Part shown: piece after piece, positions 43,531-53,500 of the stretch
How positions within the stretch are numbered: position 1 is the first letter of the stretch
Layout: every line of letters starts with the position of its first letter
Made by a program: the position numbers and the translations under genes
Assembly: GCA_964565415.1 (NCBI GenBank)
Contig: CAZMEX010000008.1
Location: 10,638 to 74,637, forward strand
Direction: 5' to 3'
DNA length: 64,000 nt
Source of the DNA: JAIOSM01 sp964565415
Lineage (GTDB): Bacteria; Desulfobacterota; Desulfobacteria; Desulfobacterales; Desulfobacteraceae
The notes under the pieces: generated by a model
The model's input: the letters and a program-made list of their open reading frames with translations, nothing else
The model's database searches: none
Told to the model about the DNA's origin: nothing

Positions 43531-45660
43531 TCAGGTTATCTTCATCTCATATTGACGGGCTTTTGTTTTGCCATTGCCATTTTGATACATAAGTTCCTTG
43601 ATTTTAGTATTAATAATTTTTTCCTTAATCTGTTTTTCTGAAAATTTACCTTGAACAATAGTCCCCGGGAACACAATACCTGTAACACTGATTGTTGTGT
43701 CACCAGGATTGGCATCACTGAACTTTGTAAGATGTTTTTTCTCCTGCCTCAGATCATCAATATTTTGCTGGGTTTCCAATGTGGAGTCCTCAATATTTTT
43801 AACTCTTTTTTCAATGTTGTTTATTTTTTCAAAGCAGTCTTCGAGTTTTTTATTAATTTTGTGCTCTTCGTCTTTTAGAGTGTTAATTGTTTGTTTTAAT
43901 TTGTAAGTTTTCTCTTTATCCCCATTTTTCTTAGTAATTGAATATATTTGAGAGTTTATCCTTTTTTGATTACTATTGGACTTCTCTTGAATAGTAGCAA
44001 ACGAAGCGGCACTTTTATGAAGTTTTCTATTTTCTTCAACAAGTTTTTCTCTTTTCTTTATCAGTTTTTCTTTCTCTTTTATAAACGTACGTATTTTGAC
44101 CTTAATGACTGACAGCTCTTTGTTAACAAAGATATCATGACCAGTTTTGATAATATTGGGTTCAGAGAGTTCAGTTCCAATTTGTTTTGCAACAACTCCC
44201 ATTTTTGCTGTTATTCTACATGAAATAATTTTTCCGTCCTTTGCAAGGCATGCACCGCTGGTTTCAATTTTAGAGTCTACAAGCTCCCTTGCTATGTAAA
44301 TATTGCCCATGCAGACAATTTTTGAGTTGCGAATAAATTTGGCATAAACATTACCCTTGGCATAAATTGTTGCTTCATTGATTCCGTTTGTAACAGTCAG
44401 ATTGCCCTGGGCATGTACGATGCCCCCCTGAATTTCCCGCGCACTTATATCATTGCCCTTTACCTCAAATCCATCTTTTATACACCCTTTTATTTTAACA
44501 TTGCCATCATAGTTTATATGACCGGTCTTGTAATTCACATCTCCTGTTGTCATATATTCCTGATTAACAACAACAAGACCTGCCCAGGTAAGTTTTGGAT
44601 ATCCATTAACCGTTGCAAGTATTTTAAGGCGATCTTCAGAAAGTTTTGCACCCCTTCCATATCTTAATTTTGCATCCTGTGCTTTATCAACAACAATCTC
44701 TTTATTAAATATGGTTTTCCCGTTGCTTGATGCTTTAAGAGGTGTTTTCTCAGATAGTACTGTTCCTTTTTCAACTTGAGGGATTGCCCCCCGGTCTCTA
44801 AAGTCAATCTTTCCACTGGCACTTAATCCACCTGCAATTAAATGATCTGTATCAAAAAAATATTCAATTTTTCCATTTTTTCCTTTTACAGGGCTGATAC
44901 CTTTGGCAGCTATAAATCCTTTTTTCTTAAATCCCCTGGATTTTATGAAACCTAAAAGAAGATCACTATTTACAAGTCCAAAGGTTATACCTTTTTTTTC
45001 CAGAAGATTTTGAATATCTTCTGGATAGATATCATCATCAAAATCGTCAGTTTTAGATATAAGCGCTGTCATGGCATCCTGGGTGATTTCAAGCCGTATG
45101 CCATGTTTCATGGTTTCTATTGTACTTGCTTTGGATGAGGGTTGTTTATTTTGAGCTAAAGCAGCAGAGTCATTATTTCCAGATTTGGTAATATCCCTGT
45201 TTTGATTGGTATTAACATAATCATGTTTAATTTCATTTATTAACCTGTTTTGTATTTTTAAAATTAAATTACGGTGTTCTAATGTTATAATCCCTGCAGT
45301 GATCAGCATGTCACCAATGAGTCTCGGGTTTTTATTGGTTTTAAAACTGTGATTTTGCTCTTCCAGGACAAGATCCAGTACGCTTTGGGAAATAAGTCCT
45401 TTGTTTACGGCTATTGTGCCAAACTTAACATCTTTTTGCCTTAAAGTTACTGCCTTGGTTGCAGTTACAAGTCTTTTTAGATTTTGGGGAGTGATGAGGT
45501 CATTGGAAAGAAAATAATCTTTTAAGGTTTCTTCAGGGTCAGTTGTATTGGAACAGGCATCCATTGCTTCGTCAAATTCCTGCTCTGTTATAAGAGAATT
45601 TTTTATTGCAAGTTTTCCGAGTAATGGGGCCTTAACAAAGCTGTTGTTGTTTTTTCCCAT
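43531..45660 (-). CDS. FapA/DUF342-family protein with MshEN-like N-terminal repeats
   Basis: 709 residues. Four short repeats of the type LGKLxxxxxLITxxxxxxAxxxx (each about 23 residues, at about 14-36, 47-69, 80-102 and 114-137) resemble the c-di-GMP-binding MshEN half-motif. A Ser/Asn-rich linker follows, then a FapA/DUF342 region (about 195-520) whose beta-helix-like core repeats short GNxxA and GNIYI strands. Residues 525-640 form a long coiled coil rich in Lys and Glu. The C-terminus (VFPGTIVQGKF) closes the DUF342 fold. It is cytoplasmic; the family is linked to flagellar or cell-surface assembly. It is the last gene of the parAB/selenoprotein cluster, 19 bases after ispH. Confidence 0.8.
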   Translation of the reverse strand: MGKNNNSFVKAPLLGKLAIKNSLITEQEFDEAMDACSNTTDPEETLKDYFLSNDLITPQNLKRLVTATKAVTLRQKDVKFGTIAVNKGLISQSVLDLVLEEQNHSFKTNKNPRLIGDMLITAGIITLEHRNLILKIQNRLINEIKHDYVNTNQNRDITKSGNNDSAALAQNKQPSSKASTIETMKHGIRLEITQDAMTALISKTDDFDDDIYPEDIQNLLEKKGITFGLVNSDLLLGFIKSRGFKKKGFIAAKGISPVKGKNGKIEYFFDTDHLIAGGLSASGKIDFRDRGAIPQVEKGTVLSEKTPLKASSNGKTIFNKEIVVDKAQDAKLRYGRGAKLSEDRLKILATVNGYPKLTWAGLVVVNQEYMTTGDVNYKTGHINYDGNVKIKGCIKDGFEVKGNDISAREIQGGIVHAQGNLTVTNGINEATIYAKGNVYAKFIRNSKIVCMGNIYIARELVDSKIETSGACLAKDGKIISCRITAKMGVVAKQIGTELSEPNIIKTGHDIFVNKELSVIKVKIRTFIKEKEKLIKKREKLVEENRKLHKSAASFATIQEKSNSNQKRINSQIYSITKKNGDKEKTYKLKQTINTLKDEEHKINKKLEDCFEKINNIEKRVKNIEDSTLETQQNIDDLRQEKKHLTKFSDANPGDTTISVTGIVFPGTIVQGKFSEKQIKEKIINTKIKELMYQNGNGKTKARQYEMKIT

Positions 45661-45679
45661 AAATATTGCCCATTCTGAA

Positions 45680-47392
45680 TTAAACTATTCCGGCAATTAT
45701 TCCGGCGATAATATAATTGAATTCAATAATAAATCTGAATTGCATTCTGGATTTAATATTTTCTTTATTAATAACAATAGTAATATATAACATTAATAAA
45801 GGCAGTATTGCAAGAAAAAATCCAAGGTTATCTATCCTGCTAAAGAGAGTTGATATGATTAGAATAAATGATATCCAGACCAAAACATGTTTGATTATCA
45901 GGATGCTTTTTTTTTCGCCCATAAAGGTTGGTATGGTTTCTCTGCCAGTGATTCTGTCACCTTGTATTCCGAGAATATCAACAACTGCTGTGGTGGAGAA
46001 GACAAGCCCTGCAGAAAAAATAAATGCAATGCCAGCAGAAAAAATATCGCCGAGGTTTGAAATGGCAGGCAAAATTGAAGTGACTGTGCCCCACGCCATT
46101 GAGATAAGGACAGTTTTTGCCCCTGGTATATCTTTTAGTCGTCTTATTTTGTATTTTTTAAGGAAGGACGGGACTATCTTTAAGTTGTACGAAAGTCCAA
46201 GGATACTCATTATTAAAAGTAAAGAAAAACTTGTTATACCGGTTGTCCAGGATAGAAAAAGTCCGGTTGCACCAAAAAGGCATATTGCTGTGCCAAAAAG
46301 AGCGTAATTGTTTTTATACAATTGCGCTCGGTCAGGGTTATTATATTTATCAGATTTGATTGTAAAAAGGTTATTTAGGACCTGCATGGACAAAATATAG
46401 AAAAATGCTATGGCTGTATGTACGAAAACATTTTCAAAAGATTGAATTTTTGAACAGGCATATGTCATACAACCTGCACCTGTGGCAAGCATTATATTGG
46501 TGTGTATGAGAAAGTCCCGTGCTTTATAAAAGGCATTTGAGGTTTTATTTTTTTTCTGAAGTTTTTTTTCAATTTCACGGTATGCTTTGCTGATTATCCA
46601 GTTTGGGGTTGAAGCTCCTGCTGTAATTGCTATGGATTTAGCAGATGATAAATCTGTCAGATCAAGTTCTGGAATATCTTCAACATGGAAAGCTTTTTTG
46701 CATGTTTTGTCGGCGATTTTAAAGAGCCGTTTTGTATTACCACTCTGCTTTCCTCCAAGAACAATTATGACGTCATTTTTATCGGCAATATTCCGTGTTT
46801 CAGCTTGACGTTTTTCCGTGGAATTACATATTGTATTGAAAACTTTATAGTGGGGGTGGTTTATTTTTGTCCACCCCTGGACCTTATCAAAAAAAATAGT
46901 ATCCTGGGTAGTCTGGGCAACAATAACTGCCCTGTCAAGGTCAGGAAGGCTTGCAAGCTCAGTCATATCTGAAATTATATGCCCCTTTTCTTCTGTATAG
47001 CCCAGAAGCCCTTTAACTTCAGGGTGGTTTTTATCTCCTATAATCAATATATTATATTTTTTTGCAGCATATTTTTTGATAATTGCCTGGACCATAACAA
47101 CCCGGGGGCAGGTGGCATTAATAACCTTGAAACCTGCATCTGATAAAGCTTTTTCTTCTTTTGGAGGGACTCCGTGGGCTCTTATTAAAACAACACCTTT
47201 CCCTTTTTTGGGGACTTGGTAAATTGTTGATATACCTTTTTGGGCAAGTACATCCATAACCTGGGGATTATGTATTAAGGGTCCATATGTATAGAGTGGA
47301 TCTAAAGAGGTGTTGGAAGCATCAAGCGCCATTTCTACTGCCCGGCGCACACCCATACAGAATCCTGCTGTCCGGGCAACCGTTATTTTCAT
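45680..47392 (-). CDS. ispH: IspH-UbiA fusion (HMBPP reductase plus UbiA-type membrane domain)
   Basis: 570 residues, twice the length of IspH. Residues 1-280 are a complete IspH, the last step of the MEP isoprenoid pathway: Cys12 (GFCMGVRRA), Cys95 (NATCPRV) and Cys189 (NTICNST) hold the [4Fe-4S] cluster; substrate residues His41, His73 (RAHGVPP), His123 (KNHPEVKG) and TAGASTP are in place. Residues about 288-570 are a polytopic UbiA-like domain with about eight helices, IRRLKDIPGAKTVLISMAWG and DRITGRETIPTFMG. Its first aspartate motif reads NNLFTIKSD (N340-D348) where NDxxDxxxD is expected, and the second lacks one Asp (DILGIQGD). It overlaps parB by four bases. Possible roles are channelling prenyl diphosphate to a prenyltransferase, or a modified transferase. 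Confidence 0.88.
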   Translation of the reverse strand: MKITVARTAGFCMGVRRAVEMALDASNTSLDPLYTYGPLIHNPQVMDVLAQKGISTIYQVPKKGKGVVLIRAHGVPPKEEKALSDAGFKVINATCPRVVMVQAIIKKYAAKKYNILIIGDKNHPEVKGLLGYTEEKGHIISDMTELASLPDLDRAVIVAQTTQDTIFFDKVQGWTKINHPHYKVFNTICNSTEKRQAETRNIADKNDVIIVLGGKQSGNTKRLFKIADKTCKKAFHVEDIPELDLTDLSSAKSIAITAGASTPNWIISKAYREIEKKLQKKNKTSNAFYKARDFLIHTNIMLATGAGCMTYACSKIQSFENVFVHTAIAFFYILSMQVLNNLFTIKSDKYNNPDRAQLYKNNYALFGTAICLFGATGLFLSWTTGITSFSLLLIMSILGLSYNLKIVPSFLKKYKIRRLKDIPGAKTVLISMAWGTVTSILPAISNLGDIFSAGIAFIFSAGLVFSTTAVVDILGIQGDRITGRETIPTFMGEKKSILIIKHVLVWISFILIISTLFSRIDNLGFFLAILPLLMLYITIVINKENIKSRMQFRFIIEFNYIIAGIIAGIV

Positions 47393-48258
47393 GATACTCT
47401 ATTTAAAATCTCAACAATGTGATCAAATTCCTTTTGATTTTTAAAGTTGATTTCAATTTTACCTTTTTCCCCCTGTTTCATTATCCGGATTTTCGCTTTA
47501 ATTTTTTTGGTGAGTCTCTCTGATATTTCAGTCATAAATATTTTTTCCGGGGCAGGCTGTTTTACTTTTGGATCTGAAATCTGCTTTTTTAAGGAGTTGA
47601 TAAGTTTTTCAGTGTCCCTTACAGAAAGCTTTTTAGACAACACAATCTGCCATATTTTTAACTGCTCTTCTCTCTTGCCTGCACCTAAAATGCTTCGTGC
47701 ATGTCCCATGGAAATTTCATTGGAAGTAAGGCTTCCTTTTATCTGTTTTGGTAAACCCCTTAATCTTAAGAGATTTGCAATTGTTGATCTATTCTTTCCA
47801 ATTTTTTTCGCCACCATCTCCTGGGTGTAGTTAAACTCTGAAACGAGTCTATAGTAAGCATCAGCTTCCTCAAGGGGATTTAAATCTTCTCTCTGGACAT
47901 TTTCAATTATGGCGACTTCAAGCACCTGTTCATCTGTTAAATTTTTCACAAAAACCGGCACATGGGTAAGGTTTGCCTGTTTAGCTGCCCGGAGCCTTCT
48001 TTCTCCTGCAATCAGCTCATAGGTATCATTAAGGTTGCGTACAAGAAGCGGTTGTATAATTCCCTGCTCAATGATGGACTTTTTAAGTTTTTTCAGCTCT
48101 TCATCGGAAAAGTTAATCCGAGGTTGATATCTATTGGGCTGAATATCATTAATGGGGCATTGAAAATGATTGTCTGTTGAATAATCTCCTGACTCATCAA
48201 TGTCAGGGATAAGTGATGCTACACCACGTCCTAAACCTGTATTTTTCTGTTTTTTCAT
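47389..48258 (-). CDS. parB: Chromosome partitioning protein ParB
   Basis: 289 residues. It binds parS centromere sites and acts with ParA to segregate chromosome origins. An N-terminal basic start (GLGRGVASLIPD) leads to the ParB/sulfiredoxin nuclease-like domain with IQPNRYQPR, the CTP-binding GERRLRAAKQA (about 85-95) and the HTH (IGKNRSTIANLLRL). A C-terminal dimerisation region ends the protein. The start overlaps parA's stop by four bases. I did not find a consensus parS (TGTTTCACGTGAAACA) in the window. Confidence 0.95.
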   Translation of the reverse strand: MKKQKNTGLGRGVASLIPDIDESGDYSTDNHFQCPINDIQPNRYQPRINFSDEELKKLKKSIIEQGIIQPLLVRNLNDTYELIAGERRLRAAKQANLTHVPVFVKNLTDEQVLEVAIIENVQREDLNPLEEADAYYRLVSEFNYTQEMVAKKIGKNRSTIANLLRLRGLPKQIKGSLTSNEISMGHARSILGAGKREEQLKIWQIVLSKKLSVRDTEKLINSLKKQISDPKVKQPAPEKIFMTEISERLTKKIKAKIRIMKQGEKGKIEINFKNQKEFDHIVEILNRVS

Positions 48259-49016
48259 ATTCGTTTAAGAAGCTCCCTTGCAAAAGATAGATAAGATTTT
48301 GAACCAATTGAGGATTTATCATAGAAGATGATTGGCATGCCATAGCTGGGAGCCTCTCCAAGTTTAATGTTACGTGGAATTTTTGTTTTAAATACCATCT
48401 CCTTAAAATATTTTTCAGCCTCTTCAACAACATTTTTAGAAAGATTTGTCCTGCTGTCATACATGGTAAACAGTATACCTTTAATCTTGAGAGTTGAGTT
48501 GACAGACGATTTTATCCTTTTAATTGTATCAAGCAGCTGACTTAAACCTTCCAGAGCAAAAAATTCACTCTGAAGCGGTACAACTATTGAGGTAGAAGCA
48601 CAAAGAGCATTAAGAGTCAGCAGGCTGAGAGAAGGCGGGCAATCAATAATAATAAATTCAAAATCATTTTTTATTTTTTTTAACAGGTTCCTTAAGATTC
48701 TTTCTCTTCCTTCAGCAGCTATCATTTCTACTTCAAAACCAATAAGGTCAACATTTGCCGGAAGGATTTTTAAATTGGGTTGCTCTGTTGGTAAAATAAT
48801 TTCATTTATATCAGCCTTGCCGATCATTGCATCATACATGGAATTTTCTAGAGACGGCTTGTCAATACCTAAACTGGTTGTTGTGTTTGCCTGGGGATCA
48901 CAATCCACAAGTAAAACTTTTTTTCCAAACTCAGCAAGTGCAGCAGAAAGATTTACAGCGGTTGTTGTTTTCCCTACTCCACCTTTTTGATTAGCAAGAC
49001 TGATTATTTCTGTCAT
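48255..49016 (-). CDS. parA: Chromosome partitioning ATPase ParA (Soj)
   Basis: 253 residues, the compact chromosomal ParA/Soj type without an N-terminal HTH. Deviant Walker A QKGGVGKTTT (about 9-18), A' VLLVDCDPQAN (about 34-44) and Walker B IIIDCPPSLSLLT are intact, and the C-terminal DNA-binding basic region follows. It starts 20 bases after the selenoprotein gene and overlaps parB by four bases. No gidA/gidB genes are adjacent, so the gene order differs from the textbook origin cluster. Confidence 0.96.
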   Translation of the reverse strand: MTEIISLANQKGGVGKTTTAVNLSAALAEFGKKVLLVDCDPQANTTTSLGIDKPSLENSMYDAMIGKADINEIILPTEQPNLKILPANVDLIGFEVEMIAAEGRERILRNLLKKIKNDFEFIIIDCPPSLSLLTLNALCASTSIVVPLQSEFFALEGLSQLLDTIKRIKSSVNSTLKIKGILFTMYDSRTNLSKNVVEEAEKYFKEMVFKTKIPRNIKLGEAPSYGMPIIFYDKSSIGSKSYLSFARELLKRI

Positions 49017-49036
49017 AGTTTAATTTTTTAGTTTTT

Positions 49037-50356
49037 TTACATTTCTGTTTCAGGGTGAAAAACATTAACTCCTTTAAGATCTTCACCAAGGTATTCCCGT
49101 TCATTGGGACCTAAAATACCAAGGGAAAGACAGATTAATGTCCAAAGATGCACTACAGGATAATTGCTGCCATAATGATGGCTCAGCTCATGTATCTGGG
49201 CATGGCAGTTATGACATCCTGCTATACAATAATCAGCTCCAGTTGCTTTTATCTGGTCGTCTTTGATTTTTCCATAGGCAAGCCTTTCATCTTTATATCC
49301 AGACTGAAGAAAGCCACCTCCACCACCACAGCAATAATTGTTGGATTTATTTGGAGTCATATCAACAAAATTTTCTTCACCAACAATAGATTTTACAACA
49401 AATCTCAAATCTTCGGCAATGGGATCACCAAATGATTTTCTTACAATCTGGCATGGATCCTGGACAGTAAACTTGATTTTCAAATCCTTGTTCCAGTCTG
49501 AGTTGACTTTTAATTTGCCTTCTCTGATCCATTTTGCATAATATTCATATATGTTTTTTACTTGAAATTTATGTTCAAGATTATATTTTTTCAATCCTGC
49601 CAGGATTGAGAATGTTACGTGCCCTCACTCGGTGTTGAGGAACGTCTTACACCCAACCTCATCGGCAGCGTCTGCTGATTGTTTTGTGAGATGTTTCCAT
49701 GCATCATCATCAGCCAGAAAAAGGCAATAATTTTCTCCTCCCCAGCCTTTACTGGTGTATGTCCAGTTGGCACCAACTAAATGAAGAATCTTCCATAGAG
49801 GTACCATTTCATCAGGTTCTGTTACAGGTTCTCTTGAATTCTGGTTAAGGACAAATTCAGCTCCCTGCTTGTCTATGGGGGCTTGCATATCTGCAAATTC
49901 AGGTTGTGCTTCCTGATACTCTTCAAGTACATCTTCCACAACAAAGGTAAAATCATCAGGTGGTGTTCCCATGGCGCTTCCTGACTCATTTGCCAGAGCT
50001 GCATCACAGGAGCCAAGGATGCCTTTTGGTCTGGTTTCCCTTGGCCATGATTGTCTTACATTAAATATGAGCTGGGGAATGTTGATTTCCATGGGGCAGA
50101 CATAGATACATCTTTGGCACATTGTGCACATCCATGCCCACTCTGAACTTAAAATCTCTTCATCCATGCCAAGGGCTGCCATTCTAAGGAATTTTCTTGG
50201 GTCCATATCTCTAAGACCTGTTGCAGGGCAGCCTGATGAACATGCTCCGCAGGTAAGACACGCATTCAGGTTTCCTCCGTCAGGCAGGATCTCCATAACT
50301 TTATCTTTAAAGATACTTTTTTTGCCCCTCTCAATTTTAATAGCTGCTTCACCCAT
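49037..50356 (-). CDS. Selenocysteine-containing HdrD/DsrK-like iron-sulphur protein
   Basis: 439 residues if UGA at 49625-49627 is read as selenocysteine (residue 244). Without that it looks like two ORFs of 243 and 185 codons in the same frame, joined by ten coding codons (GHVTFSILAG). Two ferredoxin motifs occur near the start (Cys33-36-39-43 and Cys77-80-83-87), then a CCG-type domain: Cys302, CCGGG at 342-346, Cys381 and Cys384 (CHNC), spaced C-x39-CC-x37-CxxC. The Sec lies in NTE-U-GH, where HdrD/DsrK-like proteins (as I recall them) have E-C-G-H. The family handles thiol/disulphide or heterodisulphide redox chemistry next to respiratory complexes. There is no signal peptide or membrane helix. 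Start: ATG at 50356 with GGAGG nine bases upstream. It is first in the operon with parA. Confidence 0.85.
49591..49627 (-). promoter_or_regulatory. Selenocysteine UGA and bacterial SECIS hairpin
   Basis: The in-frame UGA is at 49625-49627. Reading 5' to 3' on the minus strand, after 15 bases comes TCAATCCT (49602-49609), loop GGC (49599-49601) and AGGATTGA (49591-49598): an 8-bp perfect stem with a G at the first loop position. The distance from UGA to loop is 23 bases. This fits published bacterial SECIS rules (a stem with a short G-containing apical loop about 16-37 bases after UGA), which are looser outside E. coli. The hairpin lies inside the coding sequence and is translated through. Confidence 0.85.
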
Positions 50357-50393
50357 GCTGCTTTTACCTCCATTTAAAACAATTATAATGAAA

Positions 50394-50424
50394 TTTAATA
50401 TGTTTTTTAAATATACATATTAAA
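50394..50424. repeat. Inverted repeat upstream of the selenoprotein gene
   Basis: TTTAATATG (50394-50402) and CATATTAAA (50416-50424), a 9-bp perfect match with a 13-base spacer. It lies about 40 bases upstream of the selenoprotein ATG, in the divergent gap with hrpA. An operator is possible; AT-rich DNA also gives such repeats by chance. Confidence 0.35.
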
Positions 50425-50499
50425 GATTATCCTGTTATTATCCATATTTATTTCTCGTATTATGGCTTTTATGTCAATAGATTTTTAAAAAAAGAGGGT

Positions 50500-50542
50500 T
50501 TGACAAATTTTTTGTTTGCACTAATATTTGATACAATATAAT
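50500..50542 (+). promoter_or_regulatory. Candidate hrpA promoter region
   Basis: TTGACA (50500-50505) with TAATAT (50522-50527) at a 16-base spacing, or TTGCAC (50516-50521) with TATAAT (50537-50542) at 15 bases. Which is used cannot be told from sequence. Confidence 0.4.
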
Positions 50543-50557
50543 GGTATTAAAATAATA

Positions 50558-53500
50558 ATGGAACAATTAAAAATAAGCAAAAGCTCAATACAGATTAGAG
50601 ATTTACCTGATCTGCCCATACATAAAAAAAAAGATGAGATCATTGAGAAAGTCATCAATAACAGTGTTGTAATAATTTCAGGTGAGACAGGTTCAGGTAA
50701 AACAACCCAGATACCCAAGTTCCTTTTGCAGGCAGGAGTGGGAAAAAAGGGAATGATCGGCTGTACCCAGCCCCGAAGGATTGCAGCTGTAAATGTTGCC
50801 TTGAGAATAGCTGAGGAGTTAGGTCAGAGGGTTGGAGATACTATAGGTTATAAAATCAGGTTTGATGATAAAGCATCAAAAAATTGTATAATTAAAATCA
50901 TGACCGACGGGATTTTACTTGCTGAGACCCAGAAAGATCGGTTTTTAAAGCAATATGAGGCCATTATTGTTGATGAGGCCCATGAGCGCAGTCTTAATAT
51001 CGACTTTATCCTTGGAATATTAAGAGATCTTGTAAAAAAAAGAAAAGATTTAAAGCTCATAATTACTTCGGCAACAATAGACACGGAAAAATTTTCCAAA
51101 GCTTTTGATAACGCACCTGTTATTGAAGTGTCAGGCAGAATGTTTCCCGTTGATGTAAAATATATGCCCCTGGAAACTAAAACAGACCCACCAGCTTCAA
51201 AGGTTGAAACAGAGGACGTCGAATATGTCGAAGCTGTTGCTGATGCAGTTGATTACATCCTTTCAAGATATCCAGATGGTGACATTCTTGTATTTATGCC
51301 CACTGAACAGGATATTTCTGAGACGATTGAACTTGTGAAAGCACGGCAGATCGACAAGAGAGACCTTTTGGTTCTGCCTCTTTTTGCAAGACTTGCCGGA
51401 AAAGAGCAGCAGAAAATTTTTAAAACAGGACATTTAAGAAAAGTTATTATTTCCACAAATGTTGCTGAGACATCCCTTACAATACCTTCCATAAGATATG
51501 TAATTGATACAGGGCTTGCAAGGATACCAAGCTATTCTCCCAGAACCAGAACCACATCACTTCCAGTAAAAATGATCTCCAAGAGCAGTGCTGATCAGAG
51601 AATGGGAAGATGTGGCAGGGTAGCAAACGGCATGTGCATAAGGCTGTTTGATGAAGAAAGCTTTGAGTCAAGACCATTTTTTACATCTCCTGAAATTGTA
51701 AGAAGCAACCTTGCTGAAGTGATTTTAAGAATGATTTCCTTAAAGCTTGGAGATGTTGCTTCTTTTCCATTTATTGATTCGCCTTCGGACAAAAGCATTA
51801 AAGATGGGTTTGCAACACTGTTGGAACTTGGTGCTATTGAAGAGAAGATAATTATTAGAAATAAAAAAAAGCAAAGAATTTATAATCTTACAAAAATAGG
51901 GAAAATAATGGCGCGCATCCCTGTTGACCCTAAACTTTCCAGGATACTAATTGAAGCTGATAAAAGAGGATGCCTTGGCAAGGCAATAATTATCACATCA
52001 GCCCTTGCCCTTGCAGATCCAAGACAGAGACCAAGTGAGAAGGCTCAGCAGGCTGATCAAAAGCATGCTCAGTTTAACGATTCAAGTTCTGATTTTATAT
52101 CTTATTTGAATATTTTCAAAGCATATAAAAATGCCCAGAAAAGATTGAAATCACGGTCAAAATTAAGAAAATTCTGCAGTGATAATTTTCTCTCTTTTAG
52201 AAGATTAAGGGAGTGGGAAGATATCAGCCGACAGATAAAAAAAATTTTATCTGAAAATTTCATCCGGGGGAAAAAAGTTGATTTTAATACAAGTACCCGG
52301 GGGCTTAAAGCAAAAACCAATGAAATCGGTGGAGAGCTTTATACTGCCATACATAAATCCCTGCTGACAGGATATCTTACAAATATTGCCCATAAAAAGG
52401 AAAAATATCTGTTTAATGCTGCCAAGGGACAGCAGGTGATGATTTTTCCCGGCTCAGGATTGTTTAAAAGCTCAAAAACGTGGATTATGGCAGCACAATT
52501 TATTCAAACAAGCAGACTCTTTGCAAGGTGTGTTGCAAACATTGACCCTGCCTGGGTTGAACAGGTGGGCAAAGAGCTCTGTACATATACATGGTCTCTG
52601 CCCCATTATGAGAAAAAAAGAGAGGAGGTGGTTGCAAGGGAGCAGGTCTCTTTGTTTGGATTGGTTCTTATAGGATCAAGAATAGTCTCCTATGGCAAAG
52701 TCAACAAAGCTGAAGCAGGGGATATATTTATCAGAAAAGCTTTGGTGGAAGGTGAACTGGATAGAAAATTTAACTTTATGATTCACAATAAAACATTGAT
52801 TGAAGAGGTACAGACATTTGAAGATAAAATAAGGAAAAGAGGTGTTCTTGTTAGTGAAGATGATATTTTCTTGTTTTATAAAGCAAGGCTTAAAAGAGAT
52901 TTTTTCAATATAAGGACATTTGCAAAACACATTAAAGACAAAGATGATACTTTTTTAAGATTAACAAAAAATGATTTGATCAAAAGCAAAGTTGACGATG
53001 ATGAACTTGAAAAATTCCCTGATATGCTTGAGATGGGGAAAGCAAAATTCAAACTTGAGTATGCATTCTCTCCAGGTTCAAAAAATGATGGAGTGACTGT
53101 AAAGGTTCCTTTTGTATCAGCCCCTTCAATATCAGCCCATGCAATTGAAAAACTTGTCCCAGGTCTTTTTGAAGAGAAAATCATAAATTTGATAAAAAAT
53201 CTTCCAAAAAAATACAGAACAAAACTTGTTCCTGTTTCCGAGAAAGCAACCATCATAGCAAATCTGATGCCAAAACAGGATAAACCACTATATACTTTGT
53301 TAAGCCAATTTATAAAGGAGAGATTTAATCTTGATATCCCAGCTTCTGTCTGGTCTGATAAAAATCTGGATAAACATCTTAAAATGCGCATTTCTATCAG
53401 GGATGAGAAAGATAAAGAGATTGCAGTATCCAGGGACAACTCTTTTATAAATCAGTTTTATGACAATGAATCCCCTGGCAAAGGTGCTTTTGCAAAAGAG

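Noticed and set aside
47389..49016. parS site near parAB
   Set aside because: No TGTTTCACGTGAAACA-like sequence was found by eye; a mismatch-tolerant search could still reveal one.
49037..49594. A separate TTG-initiated 185-residue Fe-S protein gene
   Set aside because: It has no RBS, lacks the N-terminal half of its domain, and is in frame with the upstream ORF across a single UGA with a SECIS hairpin. It is better read as one selenoprotein gene.
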